Source: Cymbomonas tetramitiformis (taxonomy: Eukaryota; Chlorophyta; Pyramimonadophyceae; Pyramimonadales; Pyramimonadaceae). From it: a stretch of 44,977 nt of DNA. This document shows, one piece after another, positions 21,444 through 31,468 of the stretch. The notes beneath the pieces were generated by a model. It was not told where the DNA came from, did no database searches, and saw nothing but the letters and a program-made list of their open reading frames with translations. The position numbers were made by a program, and so were the translations under genes. Where the stretch lies: positions 44,219-89,195 of the forward strand of contig LGRX02035462.1 in assembly GCA_001247695.2 (NCBI GenBank), in the 5' to 3' direction. Position 1 is the first letter of the stretch. Every line of letters starts with the position of its first letter.

Positions 21444-21622
21444 TTAAGGAATTCCCTGACAACCGCAGCACCGCCTGTCTCATCACCCGCAAGTGGGCGA
21501 TTCTTCACAGGCGTAGGGGGCACAGGCTCCTCAGGGCCGTCGCTGAAGGGAAGTGCCCTCCGCGTGTCGATCCCAGCCGGGACCGGAGTGGTGAATCCAT
21601 CGGAAGAATCCACGGTAGTCAT

Positions 21623-22922
21623 GGTAACCGTAAGCGAAGCACCGACGCGATGAAACCCTAACGATAAGGGTGAGCCCCCTTCAAGGAAGGGGCCAAATCC
21701 GAGATAAATTCATAATCCGCTCCGATGCCCACGAAACTCGGTAACACGGCCGGGATTGGCGAAGTAAAAATACCCTCCAAAGGAAAATGTCTGAGCCCAA
21801 GCGCTCCGTAAGTTATAAGCGGTCAAAAACGGCCAAGTCGCCCGCAAGATTTCAAAATCCGCTCAAAGTTCACAAACAAGCGGCAAGCGTGGCAAATTGA
21901 GGTAAAATGATACGGGTAAAGACGTATAGAGTAGTGAGGGAAAATGCGGAGCGGCGGGGGTGGGCGGAAAGTAGGAGCGTAAGGTCGAGGTCTCCGCACT
22001 TGTCGATGTCCGAGGTCATGGTCCTTTTAACGTGTCGCGATCCACTTGGTACCAAACTCTGCGCAATGCTGCATACAATCGGGGGCCCCAGCGCTCTCTG
22101 ACCCATCTTCTCCGTACTTTCCTCCGCCACTCGTCGCGCTTACCTCTCCATCCACGCAGTCAGTTGTCGGCCGCGAAAACGCGGCACCCCGCAACATTCT
22201 ACCTACTCAGCCACGCTCGCCCCTCTACAGCTTTAGCCAGCCATTTAGTGGCTTTGAATCAAAACCACTTTAGGCAAGTGGTGGGCCTATAGCCTACTAG
22301 AATGTCCTAGTGACACAGTGAAAACGCTGAACGCCGTAGGGTTTGAGCGAGGCAATCGGGTATATCAAAAGATAGAAATGAATACACGACTCTCAGGCTA
22401 TCTAAGCTCTGAGGCCGTCACTAGGCAATCATATCGTGTGTCACAGTCTAAGCTACCGAAGTCGAACTACTGAGTACAAGTAGGAAGTCACTGTATTGTC
22501 ACTGTCACTGTCATACGTCATACGTGGTACTGAACTACTGAATCTCAGCATCAAGTATTGTCAGTACGGTCGATTATGACATGTATAGTCATAATGTCTG
22601 TCATCCACCTAAGGTGAGTGTCCTGATAAGACGCGTCTTCGCTTCAAGCATGCACTGAACAGCATGCGAGCATCAATGGCTATATCGACCAGCCGATGCG
22701 GGAAGTTCACCTAGTGCTCTCGGGTTCACAACCCGATGGTGGTAACGCATGAGATGCGTGAGAGCATTAGAGATATGGGGAGCATTGGGCTCAAGCAGAC
22801 ACTTCTGGTCAACAGACTGCTGCACTCATCATACACCCACCAGAATATTGCGTTTTGCTGTTACCGTTCAATAACAACAGCGTCACACATACTGTTCGCA
22901 TAGCGAACCGTGACAGCACGCG
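21623..22922. other. Untranslated or LTR-side region, no gene
   Basis: 21623-22120 is upstream of the minus-strand gag and may be its leader and LTR side. 22290-22900 is rich in short CACTGTCA and CATACGT repeats. I found no ORF with coding character and no matching LTR. Confidence 0.4.
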
Positions 22923-23038
22923 CACCAAAATATAAAAGTTCCGGAGTGCGCATATTGTGTTGTGTTGTGTAGGCGAGTGCGGCACTTATAGTGTGAGTAG
23001 TGTGGTGCTTTCACAAAAATATAAAAGTTCCGGAGGAC
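22923..23038 (+). repeat. Left terminal direct repeat
   Basis: Contains two occurrences of AAAATATAAAAGTTCCGGAG (about 22927 and 23017), spaced about 90 bp. The segment between them (TGTTGTGT, GGCGAGTGC, AGTGTGAGTAGTGTGGTG) matches the right copy. Confidence 0.8.
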
Positions 23039-23955
23039 ATGCATGCATTGACTCTAAAAATTACCCTGAAAATGAAGCGGGTGAAACCACATTAATCACC
23101 ACCCTTCCCAGACAACTCTACATGTCGAGGAATGTTACCTCCGCAATACAAAAATACAACCTCAAGCACACAGGTTCCTTTCTAACTCCCTGCGGTGGAA
23201 TGTTAAAAAACTGGCAAGAAAATAAATGTTTTTTCAGGCTGAATGGCAGTAGACCCCCTGGATGGCTAACCGAAATCGAAAAGGAAATGCTTCAAAACCC
23301 TGTAGATTTGGACCCACAGGCTAGATATGTCAAGAAACAATATAGAGACAACATAGTACCCCCTGACACGGGTGAATTTCATTGGAAAGGAAATGGTGAC
23401 CGAAATTCCATCTCTCTTATTCACATCACCAATATTGACTTAGAGGCCATGTCAATACAATATACAGAATACAGTAACAATGTCATAAACCCTAATGTCT
23501 TTGTCAGAATCAAAGGTACCAACAGTCTCCAATACGACTTTGAATATAGCATCACCAATGACGGTTGCATCCTAATTCCAGCAGGTTCTATTTTTGAATA
23601 TAATGACCACATGGACCCGCCCTCTTCTGTCCTTGCTACAGTTAGTGATATCAACTCACACTATGATTACATCTCCGACAGACAGTATGAAACCATTATT
23701 GCTAGAATGAAAAACAAAACTGCGGAGGAAGAAAGTGAATACAGCTGCCCTAGCGACTCGGAAGAAGAATCCACCCCCAACGCCGAAAAGAGCAAACAAA
23801 TGGAAGACTATGATATGGCAAGCGATGGTTCCCTTTTTGCTGGAAAGAAAACAGCATGCAGTGGGGCAGCATATGCTATAAAAAACTTTGACAACGGGAT
23901 GCCACTTGTACGGAAGATGAATATCCCCCCTCAAGAACTTTCTCCGCACAGGGGC
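22957..23955 (+). pseudogene. Unrecognised N-terminal region leading into RNase H
   Basis: Open from the terminal repeat, but the first 25 residues are repeat sequence and the first codon is GTG; the first ATG in frame lies near 23122 (MSRNVTSAIQKYN). The body is a globular-looking region (PPGWLTEIEKEMLQNP, DLDPQARYVKKQYRDN, NDGCILIPAGSIFEYNDH) that I cannot assign, then an acidic linker (EEESEYSCPSDSEEES). The end reads MASDGSLFAGKKTACSGAAY, the DGS strand of an RNase H fold with its first catalytic Asp. The frame is lost near 23950. Confidence 0.5.
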
Positions 23956-24743
23956 TCCTTATCAAGGAGGATATCCAAAACCCGAGTAGCACATCTGCTG
24001 AAATTGCGGGACTGCGATTTCTACTCACAGAACAAAAAGAGAAACTCCTCAAATCTATTACTCCAATGGTACATGCCATTGACTCCATGGCAGCAATATC
24101 TGCGGTAACAAAGGATGGCAGGTCCATGAGTGCTCGGGACAAACTACGTGAAGCTAATCGCAGAGATGTGCAGGCTGTTCGCCTACTGCTAGAAGAACTT
24201 GGCTTCTACAGTGAAGGAGACCACAGTAAAATCATCCTTAAATGGATTAGGGGTCACAATAATGACAAAGTCCACGACAGAGTGGACCGTACTGCTAAAA
24301 GAGCCTCATTCAGAGGGGGCTGTTTTGACATCTCCCGCTACGACCCTGCCGAGGAACTACCCTTCTCATTATTCTTTTTTGAGGTCCCTATTTTAGGCGA
24401 TATACGTAGCCACATCAGAAGAATTCAACGACTCTCACACTATCATAATTGGAGAACCCTACAGTCCCAAGGGAAGCATCTGAGAATGCTTAACGAGAAT
24501 AACACCGCCCCCACCAAAGATATTTCCAAAATGACACCTAAAGCTTTCACCGCTTCTAGAAGTAGAGAACTCCTGGGTCTTCAAGCCTCTCCTGCACGCT
24601 TATTTAAACTGGGGAAAATCGGGTCCGAAAACTGCCCCTACTGCCAACAGAATACAAAATGCACCTTCGAACACATCCAACTGAATGCCCAGGACATAAT
24701 GATAGTTTGTATAACCTTAGAACAACCCAAGATATCGAACTAA
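23956..24743 (+). pseudogene. LINE-type RNase H, C-terminal part
   Basis: The frame resumes about 23956 with STSAEIAGLRFLL (catalytic Glu), HAIDSMAAISAV (Asp) and LKWIRGHNNDKVHDRVDRTAKRA (the W..GH loop and the final Asp). With the DGS strand of the preceding frame this gives a complete RNase H active site. After it comes a Trp-containing linker and CPYCQQNTKCTFEH, the start of the C..C...H...C finger that often follows RNase H in LINEs. The fourth Cys (ECPGHND) is in the next frame, so a second shift lies at about 24665-24690. RNase H degrades RNA in RNA-DNA hybrids. Confidence 0.72.
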
Positions 24744-26287
24744 GGAAAATCATCGCTGAAGAAATCTCAGAAAAGCCTAAACTTCTAAACCCTGGAAAGG
24801 GTACCACATACATCAGAACACAACCATCGAAACTTTTTCCACTTGCTGACCTAAGACAGGAAATGAATGAGGAATTATACTTACACGCTCTCCCGGAAGC
24901 TAGCATGTACCGTCCATCAAGTTCAAAAAAGAATACCATTGCCGTGACCGCAAAGCCTGAAGTGGACCATGTTACGGGAACAATTAAATATCCCGAACTC
25001 CAATATGTCCAAAAGAAAGAGTTTTGGAAACTTTTGGCTTGGCACCGCCTTTCCAACAAAGCAGTCCCATGCTCACTTGCGGAGTACTCGAATAGGGCAC
25101 ACGATATCCATGAAGCCCTCAATGCATGTAAGTTTGAATCGGGAGACCCTAAAAACTGCTATGCAATAAGAAGAAGCCTCTTAGATATTTTGGTGGATGA
25201 CAGAAACCTTGACAAAAACGGCTGTGAACTTTTCTCCAACCCACTAAATGCCCACCCTAGAATTTACTCGAGAAGATGCATACCCACCACTAGAATGAAA
25301 AAAGCCCTCAAGCCCTTCTGTTATCATGGGAAAATCGGTTTTGATGGCCTCGCTTGGGATGCCTACGTGGACCCGTTAACAGGCATTGGCAGAATAGTCT
25401 ACGGAAATCCCCCCTTTGATGGAAAGGATAAGGGCAAATCTTCGGCGGTTATGACTACCTTGGAAATGGGACATAAAGCGGCCAACACTGTACCCGGATT
25501 TTCAGGAACATGGATTCTTCCACTGTCTCCCAAAAACCAAAAAAGATGGTTTGATAAAGGTTTTAAACTCGTTTTCAGATTCCCGCATAACACTATTCCA
25601 TTTATCCCACATGGTTATTGGACGGGTGATGACCCCTACGTTCTCCCAGGTGGCGGATGCTATAAGGATGATTTTTCGGATGTCGTTATCATAGCTATAG
25701 ACAGTGCACCCAGCGATACTCAACCAGCCTTTGACTGGAGGCCTACACAGAAAAAGATTGCTAGATGGTTCCTCAATGTCCTTCCTAAGTCCAGAGTCAC
25801 GGAGAGGAGACTAGAATACACCGGAGTTAGCCCTGATATTTGGAATGAAGTTCTGAACGAAAGGGACAACGTACTCCCTTCTTCGTTGTGCCCATGGCCC
25901 ACTCAAGACCCCCCCTATCATCAGAATGGTGCTGAGCATTATTATGGCGGTCACCATGATACGACAATCACCAATGCAGCTTCTAAGCCCTTCATTAGCA
26001 CCGTGAAATGGCCCAAAGCACTTACACTCATGGGGTACCTCCCTCCTCTTTTCGGTACTGTCCTCAACACGATAGGTGTTCCCCGTGGCAAGATTAAAAC
26101 TCTCCTTAAAAAACTTTCAAGAATCTGTAGGCAACACACCAGAAATAGGCGAGACTTGTTTCTGTTAAACACCCCCACCACCTTGAACACTGACCCGCAT
26201 ACAGTTGACATCCTGGGCGATGAGACCATGACTGAAACAGAAGCTGTGCAAAAAACAAATGATTTTCTTCAAACCCTCCTGCAATAA
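24659..26287 (+). CDS. Adenine-methyltransferase-like domain ORF
   Basis: 542 codons, open throughout. The N-terminal part continues the finger (ECPGHNDSLYNLR). In the middle, FDGLAWDAYVDPLTGIGRIV then YGNPPFDGK contains NPPF, the catalytic motif IV of amino-methyltransferases that act on exocyclic amines. It is followed by WILPLSPKNQKRWFDKGFKL and FRFPHNTIPFIPHG, which fits the strands after motif IV in phage Dam-like enzymes. A clear SAM-binding motif I (F.G.G) was not found. The tail is Lys/Arg-rich (LLKKLSRICRQHTRNRR) and ends ETEAVQKTNDFLQTLLQ. DNA is the likely substrate by analogy with the methyltransferase ORFs of DIRS elements, but an RNA substrate or a dead enzyme is possible. Confidence 0.6.
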   Translation: MHLRTHPTECPGHNDSLYNLRTTQDIELRKIIAEEISEKPKLLNPGKGTTYIRTQPSKLFPLADLRQEMNEELYLHALPEASMYRPSSSKKNTIAVTAKPEVDHVTGTIKYPELQYVQKKEFWKLLAWHRLSNKAVPCSLAEYSNRAHDIHEALNACKFESGDPKNCYAIRRSLLDILVDDRNLDKNGCELFSNPLNAHPRIYSRRCIPTTRMKKALKPFCYHGKIGFDGLAWDAYVDPLTGIGRIVYGNPPFDGKDKGKSSAVMTTLEMGHKAANTVPGFSGTWILPLSPKNQKRWFDKGFKLVFRFPHNTIPFIPHGYWTGDDPYVLPGGGCYKDDFSDVVIIAIDSAPSDTQPAFDWRPTQKKIARWFLNVLPKSRVTERRLEYTGVSPDIWNEVLNERDNVLPSSLCPWPTQDPPYHQNGAEHYYGGHHDTTITNAASKPFISTVKWPKALTLMGYLPPLFGTVLNTIGVPRGKIKTLLKKLSRICRQHTRNRRDLFLLNTPTTLNTDPHTVDILGDETMTETEAVQKTNDFLQTLLQ

Positions 26288-26734
26288 TTTTCAAAAGTCT
26301 TGCAATAAAAGATGGCTCTCTGTCCTATAGGGGAGGGGCCCTCCCCCCCTCTCCCCTCCCCCACCACCCCCCCCTCTCCTCCGCCCACCCTGACCTCCTT
26401 CCTCATCGTCTCCAAATACCCCCTTAATTCTTCGACTTCCCTCCCCACCGCCTAGTTTCAGCCACCCCTCCACTCACCCGGCCATGGCTGCTTCTCCATC
26501 TTCTAGAGTTTTTTGCTTAGCACCTAGCTTTTTCTCTAGATGTCACCCTGCTGAAAAGTGGGTTGAGCCCCTTTGTGGGCGCGCTATAGTAGAGGGAGTA
26601 GCCCCTAGTGTTTTCACTAGCCTGCTTTGCAGGGTTACCGCACTCTCAGGACTTTGTCCCTTCTGCTAGCGTAAATGTTTTATTATTATTATTATTTGCA
26701 TGCGTGTTGGGCCCGCAATGTGAGTACCGTGGTA

Positions 26735-26851
26735 CCCGCACAAAAATATAAAAGTTCCGGAGCGCGTATAATGTGTTGTGTCGGCGAGTGCAACACTTGC
26801 AGTGTGAATAGTGTGGTGTTGTCACCAAAATATCAAAGTTCCGGAGCGCGG
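26735..26851 (+). repeat. Right terminal direct repeat
   Basis: Matches the left copy at 22923-23038 with two AAAATAT(A/C)AAAGTTCCGG words about 86 bp apart. Degenerate versions (AAATATCGAAAATGCCCGGA) also occur near 28150 within the next element. Confidence 0.8.
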
Positions 26852-26912
26852 GCATAGCAGAACGTATCATTTGAAATGCGATCATCGCATGGCACAACCT
26901 AAACGAGGTATC

Positions 26913-28946
26913 TAGTGGAAATGACTATACTGCACTGATAGGAAAGCAGATAGGCACACGGAAAACAGTTTGGACAAAAGCTCAAGATGATTATTCAGAT
27001 AGAATAATATAGCAGTGCTGAGTGGCTTGCGAGATGTGAGACAGGGTGGCACGAGTGTGATATACCAGAACTGTCATATCGGACTGTCATACTGTGACAG
27101 TCCGATAAGCAGATTCTAGCACACCACCTCACACGAGGTGACACCATGTTCACAACATACCACCTAAACTGCGGGATCCCTAGTTACTGCTACTAGGACC
27201 CAAAGTTTAATAACAGTGTAACATGGCCAGCGGAATAATGAAAAACTACTAAGTTAAGCTAGAGGGGATAACCCCATGCTAGGCGGATACTACTGCACGA
27301 TGCTAGCCAAAAGAGTGTTGTTCATCCCGCTCCTCTGAGATCTCACTACGTCCCTTCGCTTCAGTCCCATTCTTCCTCTCAATACTGTCAGCTAGTGGTC
27401 AGCAACGGTCAAAGATGCCGCCTGTCTGCTCGCAGGAATAGATGAATCGCCGAGTAAAAGAACCTGCCTGTCGGTTTAGAATGGACGTTGATTGCGAACT
27501 GAGAAAATAGGTCGCAACTGCCTGAAAAGTTCGGCTTACGAAGTCCAACTGCCCGCTAGTGGTCAAGTCGCATCTCGAGAAAACATCGGACCGGATTTCT
27601 GCCTCAGCTAGTGGTCGAAACAACGTCATGATCACCCTGCCTGTCTGCTCTGAACACGCGGAAGAAAAATTCGGAACGCGGCTTAGGGAAACCCGTCAGA
27701 AGAAGAGAAGAAAGAACACGCCGCCAACATTCGTCGTAGTAAATTTCGTGAGAAACAACTCGCTGCCAATAAAACGCTGCACACTAATACACGAATACCG
27801 TATAATCAACCAGTGAAAGATCGTTGAAGCCAGCGTCCACGGAATACAACCCATCAAGCACGAAGCACCACCACCTAATGAGAGTTGTGGTGTCGCGCCA
27901 AGGACAGAATAAACAATCTCCGTTGTTATAAAATTTCTAAAATGCGAACGTGCCGTACTACAACGCGCTCAAGACAAATAACGAAAAACGTCCGGAGCGT
28001 CCCAAAGTACGGCTCGAATATCATAATTTTGGCCGCGAGACGTGAAAACTAGCTTGGGCCAAAAAATAGACCCCAAGCACCACCAATCCCAACGGTAATA
28101 AGCTGCCCGATCACATAATGCTGCGTGGCTGGAACGAGGCCCCGAGCCCGCATTGTAAATATCGAAAATGCCCGGAGCGCGTCCATTCCGTTGAGAGCTG
28201 AGAAGGCACGACAACGAAAATTCGCAAGGGGGCATCGAGCAACCCAGCAAAATAAGATACCGCCAAGAGATAAGAAAACTGATAGTTTAAATCCGTAAAC
28301 TCACGAGGACAAAACCCCCGTCGTTGCCCATCTCCATCACGTGTGCGCGACCAGATAGCGCAAGTCAATTCCGTCGAAAGAGTGTGGGGGGGAACAACCC
28401 CCCCGATCAGAACGCTAAAATCCTACAACAATAAGAACATAAAATAAGCAGTAGGAAAGCGTAAGGTTAGCCCATAACCTACTGGAATGACTATACTGCA
28501 CTGATAGGAAAGCAGATAGGCACAAGGAAAACAGTTTGGACAAAAGCTCAAGATGATTATTCAGATAGAATAATATAGCAGTGCTGAGTGGCTTGCGAGC
28601 TGTGAGACAGGGTGTCACGAGTGTGATATACCATGCTGAAATCTGTATAGGCAGCCCTGACTGGGAGTCCCGGTCAGGCCCCTATGACAGATCCCTAGGA
28701 TCAACACTGGACTGCTGACTGATCTGTAGGTTCGTACTGTGACACACGCTGTGTCACAGGCAGGCTAGACTCCGAGACCGTCCGAGACCGTTCCGGGTAT
28801 ATCTAGCTTAGGGTTTATTTATCTTATACAATTTATCCACACGAGTACGGGACTTTCTGATATCTAGTGTACTTGGATATTCCGGTATACCAGAACTGTC
28901 ATATCGGACTGTCATACTGTGACAGCCCGATAAGCAGATTCTAGCA
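26913..28946. mobile_element. Short non-coding LTR element (TRIM-like)
   Basis: Two LTR copies: 26913-27121 (209 bp) and 28480-28946 (208 bp plus a 259-bp insertion with its target duplication). Both run from TA(G/C)TGGAA to TTCTAGCA and are nearly identical. The whole is flanked by GTATC (26908-26912 and 28947-28951), a 5-bp target duplication typical of LTR integrases. The 1.36-kb interior has no convincing ORF. Mobilisation would need enzymes from another element. Near identity of the LTRs argues for recent insertion. Confidence 0.82.
28634..28885. mobile_element. 252-bp insertion in the right LTR
   Basis: Flanked by TATACCA (28627-28633 and 28886-28892). The left LTR has the uninterrupted site TATACCAGAACTG at 27061, so left and right copies show the empty and filled states. 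The insert starts TGCTGAAATCTG and ends GATATTCCGG, with no terminal inverted repeat, and it contains short palindromic words (CTGTGACACACGCTGTGTCACAG). Not assigned to a family. Confidence 0.88.
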
Positions 28947-28951
28947 GTATC

Positions 28952-30226
28952 AAAAACGAAGAAGCGGCGGCGCGAGTGACATTCCAATTGCCAAAGGGTA
29001 GTGAAGGAAAAGGTGGGAAGTACCGTAATGTGCAGCGTAGACAAAGTGCCTAGATGGGATCAAAAGCGGTAATCCCCAAGCAATTGATATATACATGTGA
29101 CGATGTGAGAGCGGACCCTTACTTCATTTATGTAATTGTGGCTTTAGTAGGGTGGGAACACTATATATATATATAGCAGCACTTTCAATAATATTGATGT
29201 CTTATAATGGTTGCTTGACATAAACTAGTTTGCTTTGCGATTTGAATGGTTGAAAATAAGTGAGTATTGAAAAAAAACATGTTGATTTGTATCAATTATT
29301 CCATACCACCGTTTTTCTGTTGGTTTCTCCTGTAATTCTGCGAATTTCATGGCCAATAAAAGGAAAAGTAAAGCATGAATCCAAAAAGCAAGACGGATGT
29401 ATACCTTCGAATACGTGTCAAAAGGAACGCTGGAATTTTTAGGTCATTTGAACAACCTTTTTTCGGGGCGTGACATAAAGGTCCAGAGCCTTCGGACTCC
29501 ACGACAGTTACAAACCCTAAGTCATAACATCTAAATTTAACCGATCCGAAGGCTCTGGCCCCCAGAGTACTCTGGGGACAAGAGTAAGGCGTGACACGTA
29601 GTCACGTCAGCTAGGAGCTTCCGCTTTATCCCCCCCTTTTCTCCCCCTTTTTTCTCCCCTTTGTTCTCCCCTTCTCCCCCCGAAAATTTCCCTTTTTACA
29701 CCAGTATTTTATGCCGGAAACCACTGTCTACACCACCAAGTGTTAGAGCCTACACCGACCATTTTTATTTAATGTTTTGCTTGAGGAAGAAAGCATTTCT
29801 ATATGTAAGAAGAACAATCACACTGATTCTACTGTCGGTGTATACACTCGAGTGTGCAGTTTCTAATACGATGTGAACACCCTCTCACAGAATTCACGTG
29901 GTATCCACACTACTGTAACGTAAGGAACTGCTTCCTTGTTCCACCAGTGAACGTGCAGTGTCCTCGCTAGCGAATTCGATGGATAACCTGTTTGCACAGG
30001 GCCAAATCCCAAGATCGCGTGTTCACGTGTTCAGAAGTTCTACCCCTCGGCCGGCTTCCGCTCTGGATTGCTAACGTCTAATCAACGTTCTCGGATAGCT
30101 GTCGTCCGCGCTTCACTGCATTCGGTGATAGCCTTAATGTGGCACGGCTTCAACGAGTGTTGTTAACTCTGCACGGGAGAGACGCTGACGCGCAAACGCT
30201 AAGCGGCTGTGAGATCTTGCACCAGG
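28952..30226. other. AT-rich and pyrimidine-rich DNA, no gene
   Basis: Contains an AT run at 29162-29176 and a C/T tract at 29629-29682. No coding sequence was recognised. The GC content rises after 29900 toward the next gene. Confidence 0.45.
29467..29598. repeat. Stem-loop flanked by GGCGTGACA direct repeats
   Basis: A 13-bp perfect inverted repeat, CCAGAGCCTTCGG (29483-29495) and CCGAAGGCTCTGG (29546-29558), is followed by the palindrome CCAGAGTACTCTGG and GGACAAGAGT. GGCGTGACA flanks the whole at 29467 and 29590, like a 9-bp target duplication. Confidence 0.65.
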
Positions 30227-31024
30227 ATGACGGGTCTGAACGCCGTGGAAGTCCCGCGCACGGAGGAAATACAGCAGGTGCCTAGCACTCCTCTTGCCGC
30301 GGACGTCGGGGCGCAAACAACGACCTCGGTCGGTACGTGGGTTGCGGCGCCACGCACCTCTTTGAGACAGCCTGACCGCCTCCTACACCCCCATAGGTTG
30401 CGCGCGCCTCCCACGCAATGCGCACGGTATTCTATTGACCGGTCCAGCTCGTCGAAGTGGTCCCTTCTAACCTAAAATCTCCCTCTCTTCTTCTAACGGT
30501 AGGCCGCTGGAGAAACCGCTGAGATCAGAGCCTCTCGACGGTGCTTGCCATATGTCGACGCAATCAAAGTTGCAGGGAGACCCAGTTTGGTCTCCCTCTT
30601 TGCTGCTGTTCGAACTTGCCCCATCGACGTTAGGATCGGCTCTTACCTGCCGCCAGATCCGCGTCGCCGACCGCCGGTATGAAGTTAGCATAACGCATAT
30701 GCAAGGTGCACAACGCTGTAGGTGTACATTTCACCCTTAGAGCTTCAAAATGAAGACTTGTTTGGGGTTTATTGTCTTGCGGTGCAGGGAGCTGACCTGG
30801 AGCACGGCCCAGACAAACTGCGTGGGCGCCAGCTCCTCAGCTTCTTCGCTGACTACGGTTGGTACGTTGGCCGAGTTATGGGCTGCCGCTCACATTCCGT
30901 TGTTGGGGATCTCTTCGAAGTATGCTACACCGATGGCGACAAAGAGGAGCTGACGTGGCGCCAGCTGTGCCCAAAGCTCCTTCCCTTTGCGGTCCGTCCT
31001 CGCAGACCTAATGCATCACTCTGA
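30227..31024 (+). CDS. Putative gene with a Tudor-like domain
   Basis: A possible first exon runs from the ATG at 30227 (MTGLNAVEVPRTEEIQQVPS) to a donor TCG|GTACGT at 30333. A second exon starts after TGCAG at 30788 and reads GRQLLSFFADYGWYVGRVMG, GDLFEVCYTDGDKEELTW. This is the F..YGWY.G.V..........Y.V.Y.DGD.E.L pattern of plant Tudor-like folds (PTM/DIR17 type), which can bind methylated histone tails. The ORF ends with TGA at 31022. The same transcript may continue into the zinc-finger array from 31469 by splicing. The link between the two exons is inferred. Confidence 0.5.
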
Positions 31025-31468
31025 CGTGGCGTCCATATTCGGGAACATGGACGTCAGGATTATCTTGAATGCCGGGGCGGGAAGGGGGTTTGTGCTATCA
31101 GCCGGTTTCGGAGGAGGAGGCAGGGATCGGTGAGTGGGCACATGCGGTAACTGTGGCCGCGCAAGCTCCGCCATCGAGCCCGCTCGAGGGTGACAGGGAG
31201 CCCCAAGCAGCAGGTGCATCGCGAGGGCTCCCTCCACTCTGACCCTTCTCTCACGCCCTGCGAGGCGGGTGTGGGGATGGGTACCTGCTGCCGGTCATTG
31301 CTGACCTTTCTGCAAGACTGTTGTCCTGCCTGAGCACCCTTGAAGAGGTGACGAGCGGCCATGGAAGCTCACTCGTGAACACCGACTGCCGCAGGGGGCT
31401 CTGTCAACAATGCCGGCGCTCGCACCGTCGAGCCATCAGTTTGCCGATACGATGTTTCCACACTTCAG

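Larger units (their letters stand above)
18723..21622 (-). mobile_element. Second retroelement, gag region, split by a MITE
   Basis: A GC-rich minus-strand ORF with a CCHC-like zinc knuckle starts at the ATG at 21622. It is interrupted by an 847-bp TTAA-flanked element and continues to 18723. I see no RT, integrase or endonuclease belonging to it; the downstream side abuts the gypsy region, which may have displaced the pol part. The family cannot be assigned from gag alone. Confidence 0.65.
19290..21622 (-). pseudogene. Gag-like protein with zinc knuckle, split by a MITE
   Basis: The N-terminus (MTTVDSSDGFTTPVPAG) lies at 21622-21448 and the rest at 20592-19290. When the 847-bp insert and one TTAA are left out, the reading frame is continuous across the junction (VVREFLKDCQTILREPGH). 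The middle is a helical gag-like region (about 20500-19950), then a Lys-rich coiled stretch (EEKKLLKEKKKKDG), an Arg/Gly/Pro-rich basic linker, and a knuckle CWDCGGPHFRRDC, whose spacing CX2CX3HX4C is one residue shorter than usual. The acidic tail ends SELDEAFLDPEEEVYES before TGA at 19290-19292. The N-terminus encoded from 20849 upward in the uninterrupted ORF is MITE sequence, not gag. Confidence 0.75.
22923..26851 (+). mobile_element. RNase H and methyltransferase element with terminal direct repeats
   Basis: About 3.9 kb bounded by related direct repeats of about 115 bp (22923-23038 and 26735-26851). Inside is one long plus-strand coding path broken by two frame changes: an unrecognised N-terminal region, a LINE-type RNase H, a CCHC-like finger and a methyltransferase-like domain. 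It ends with TAA at 26285, followed by AATAAA near 26303 and a C-rich tract (26334-26405). No reverse transcriptase motif is present, so this is either a truncated LINE-like element or an unfamiliar type. Confidence 0.6.
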
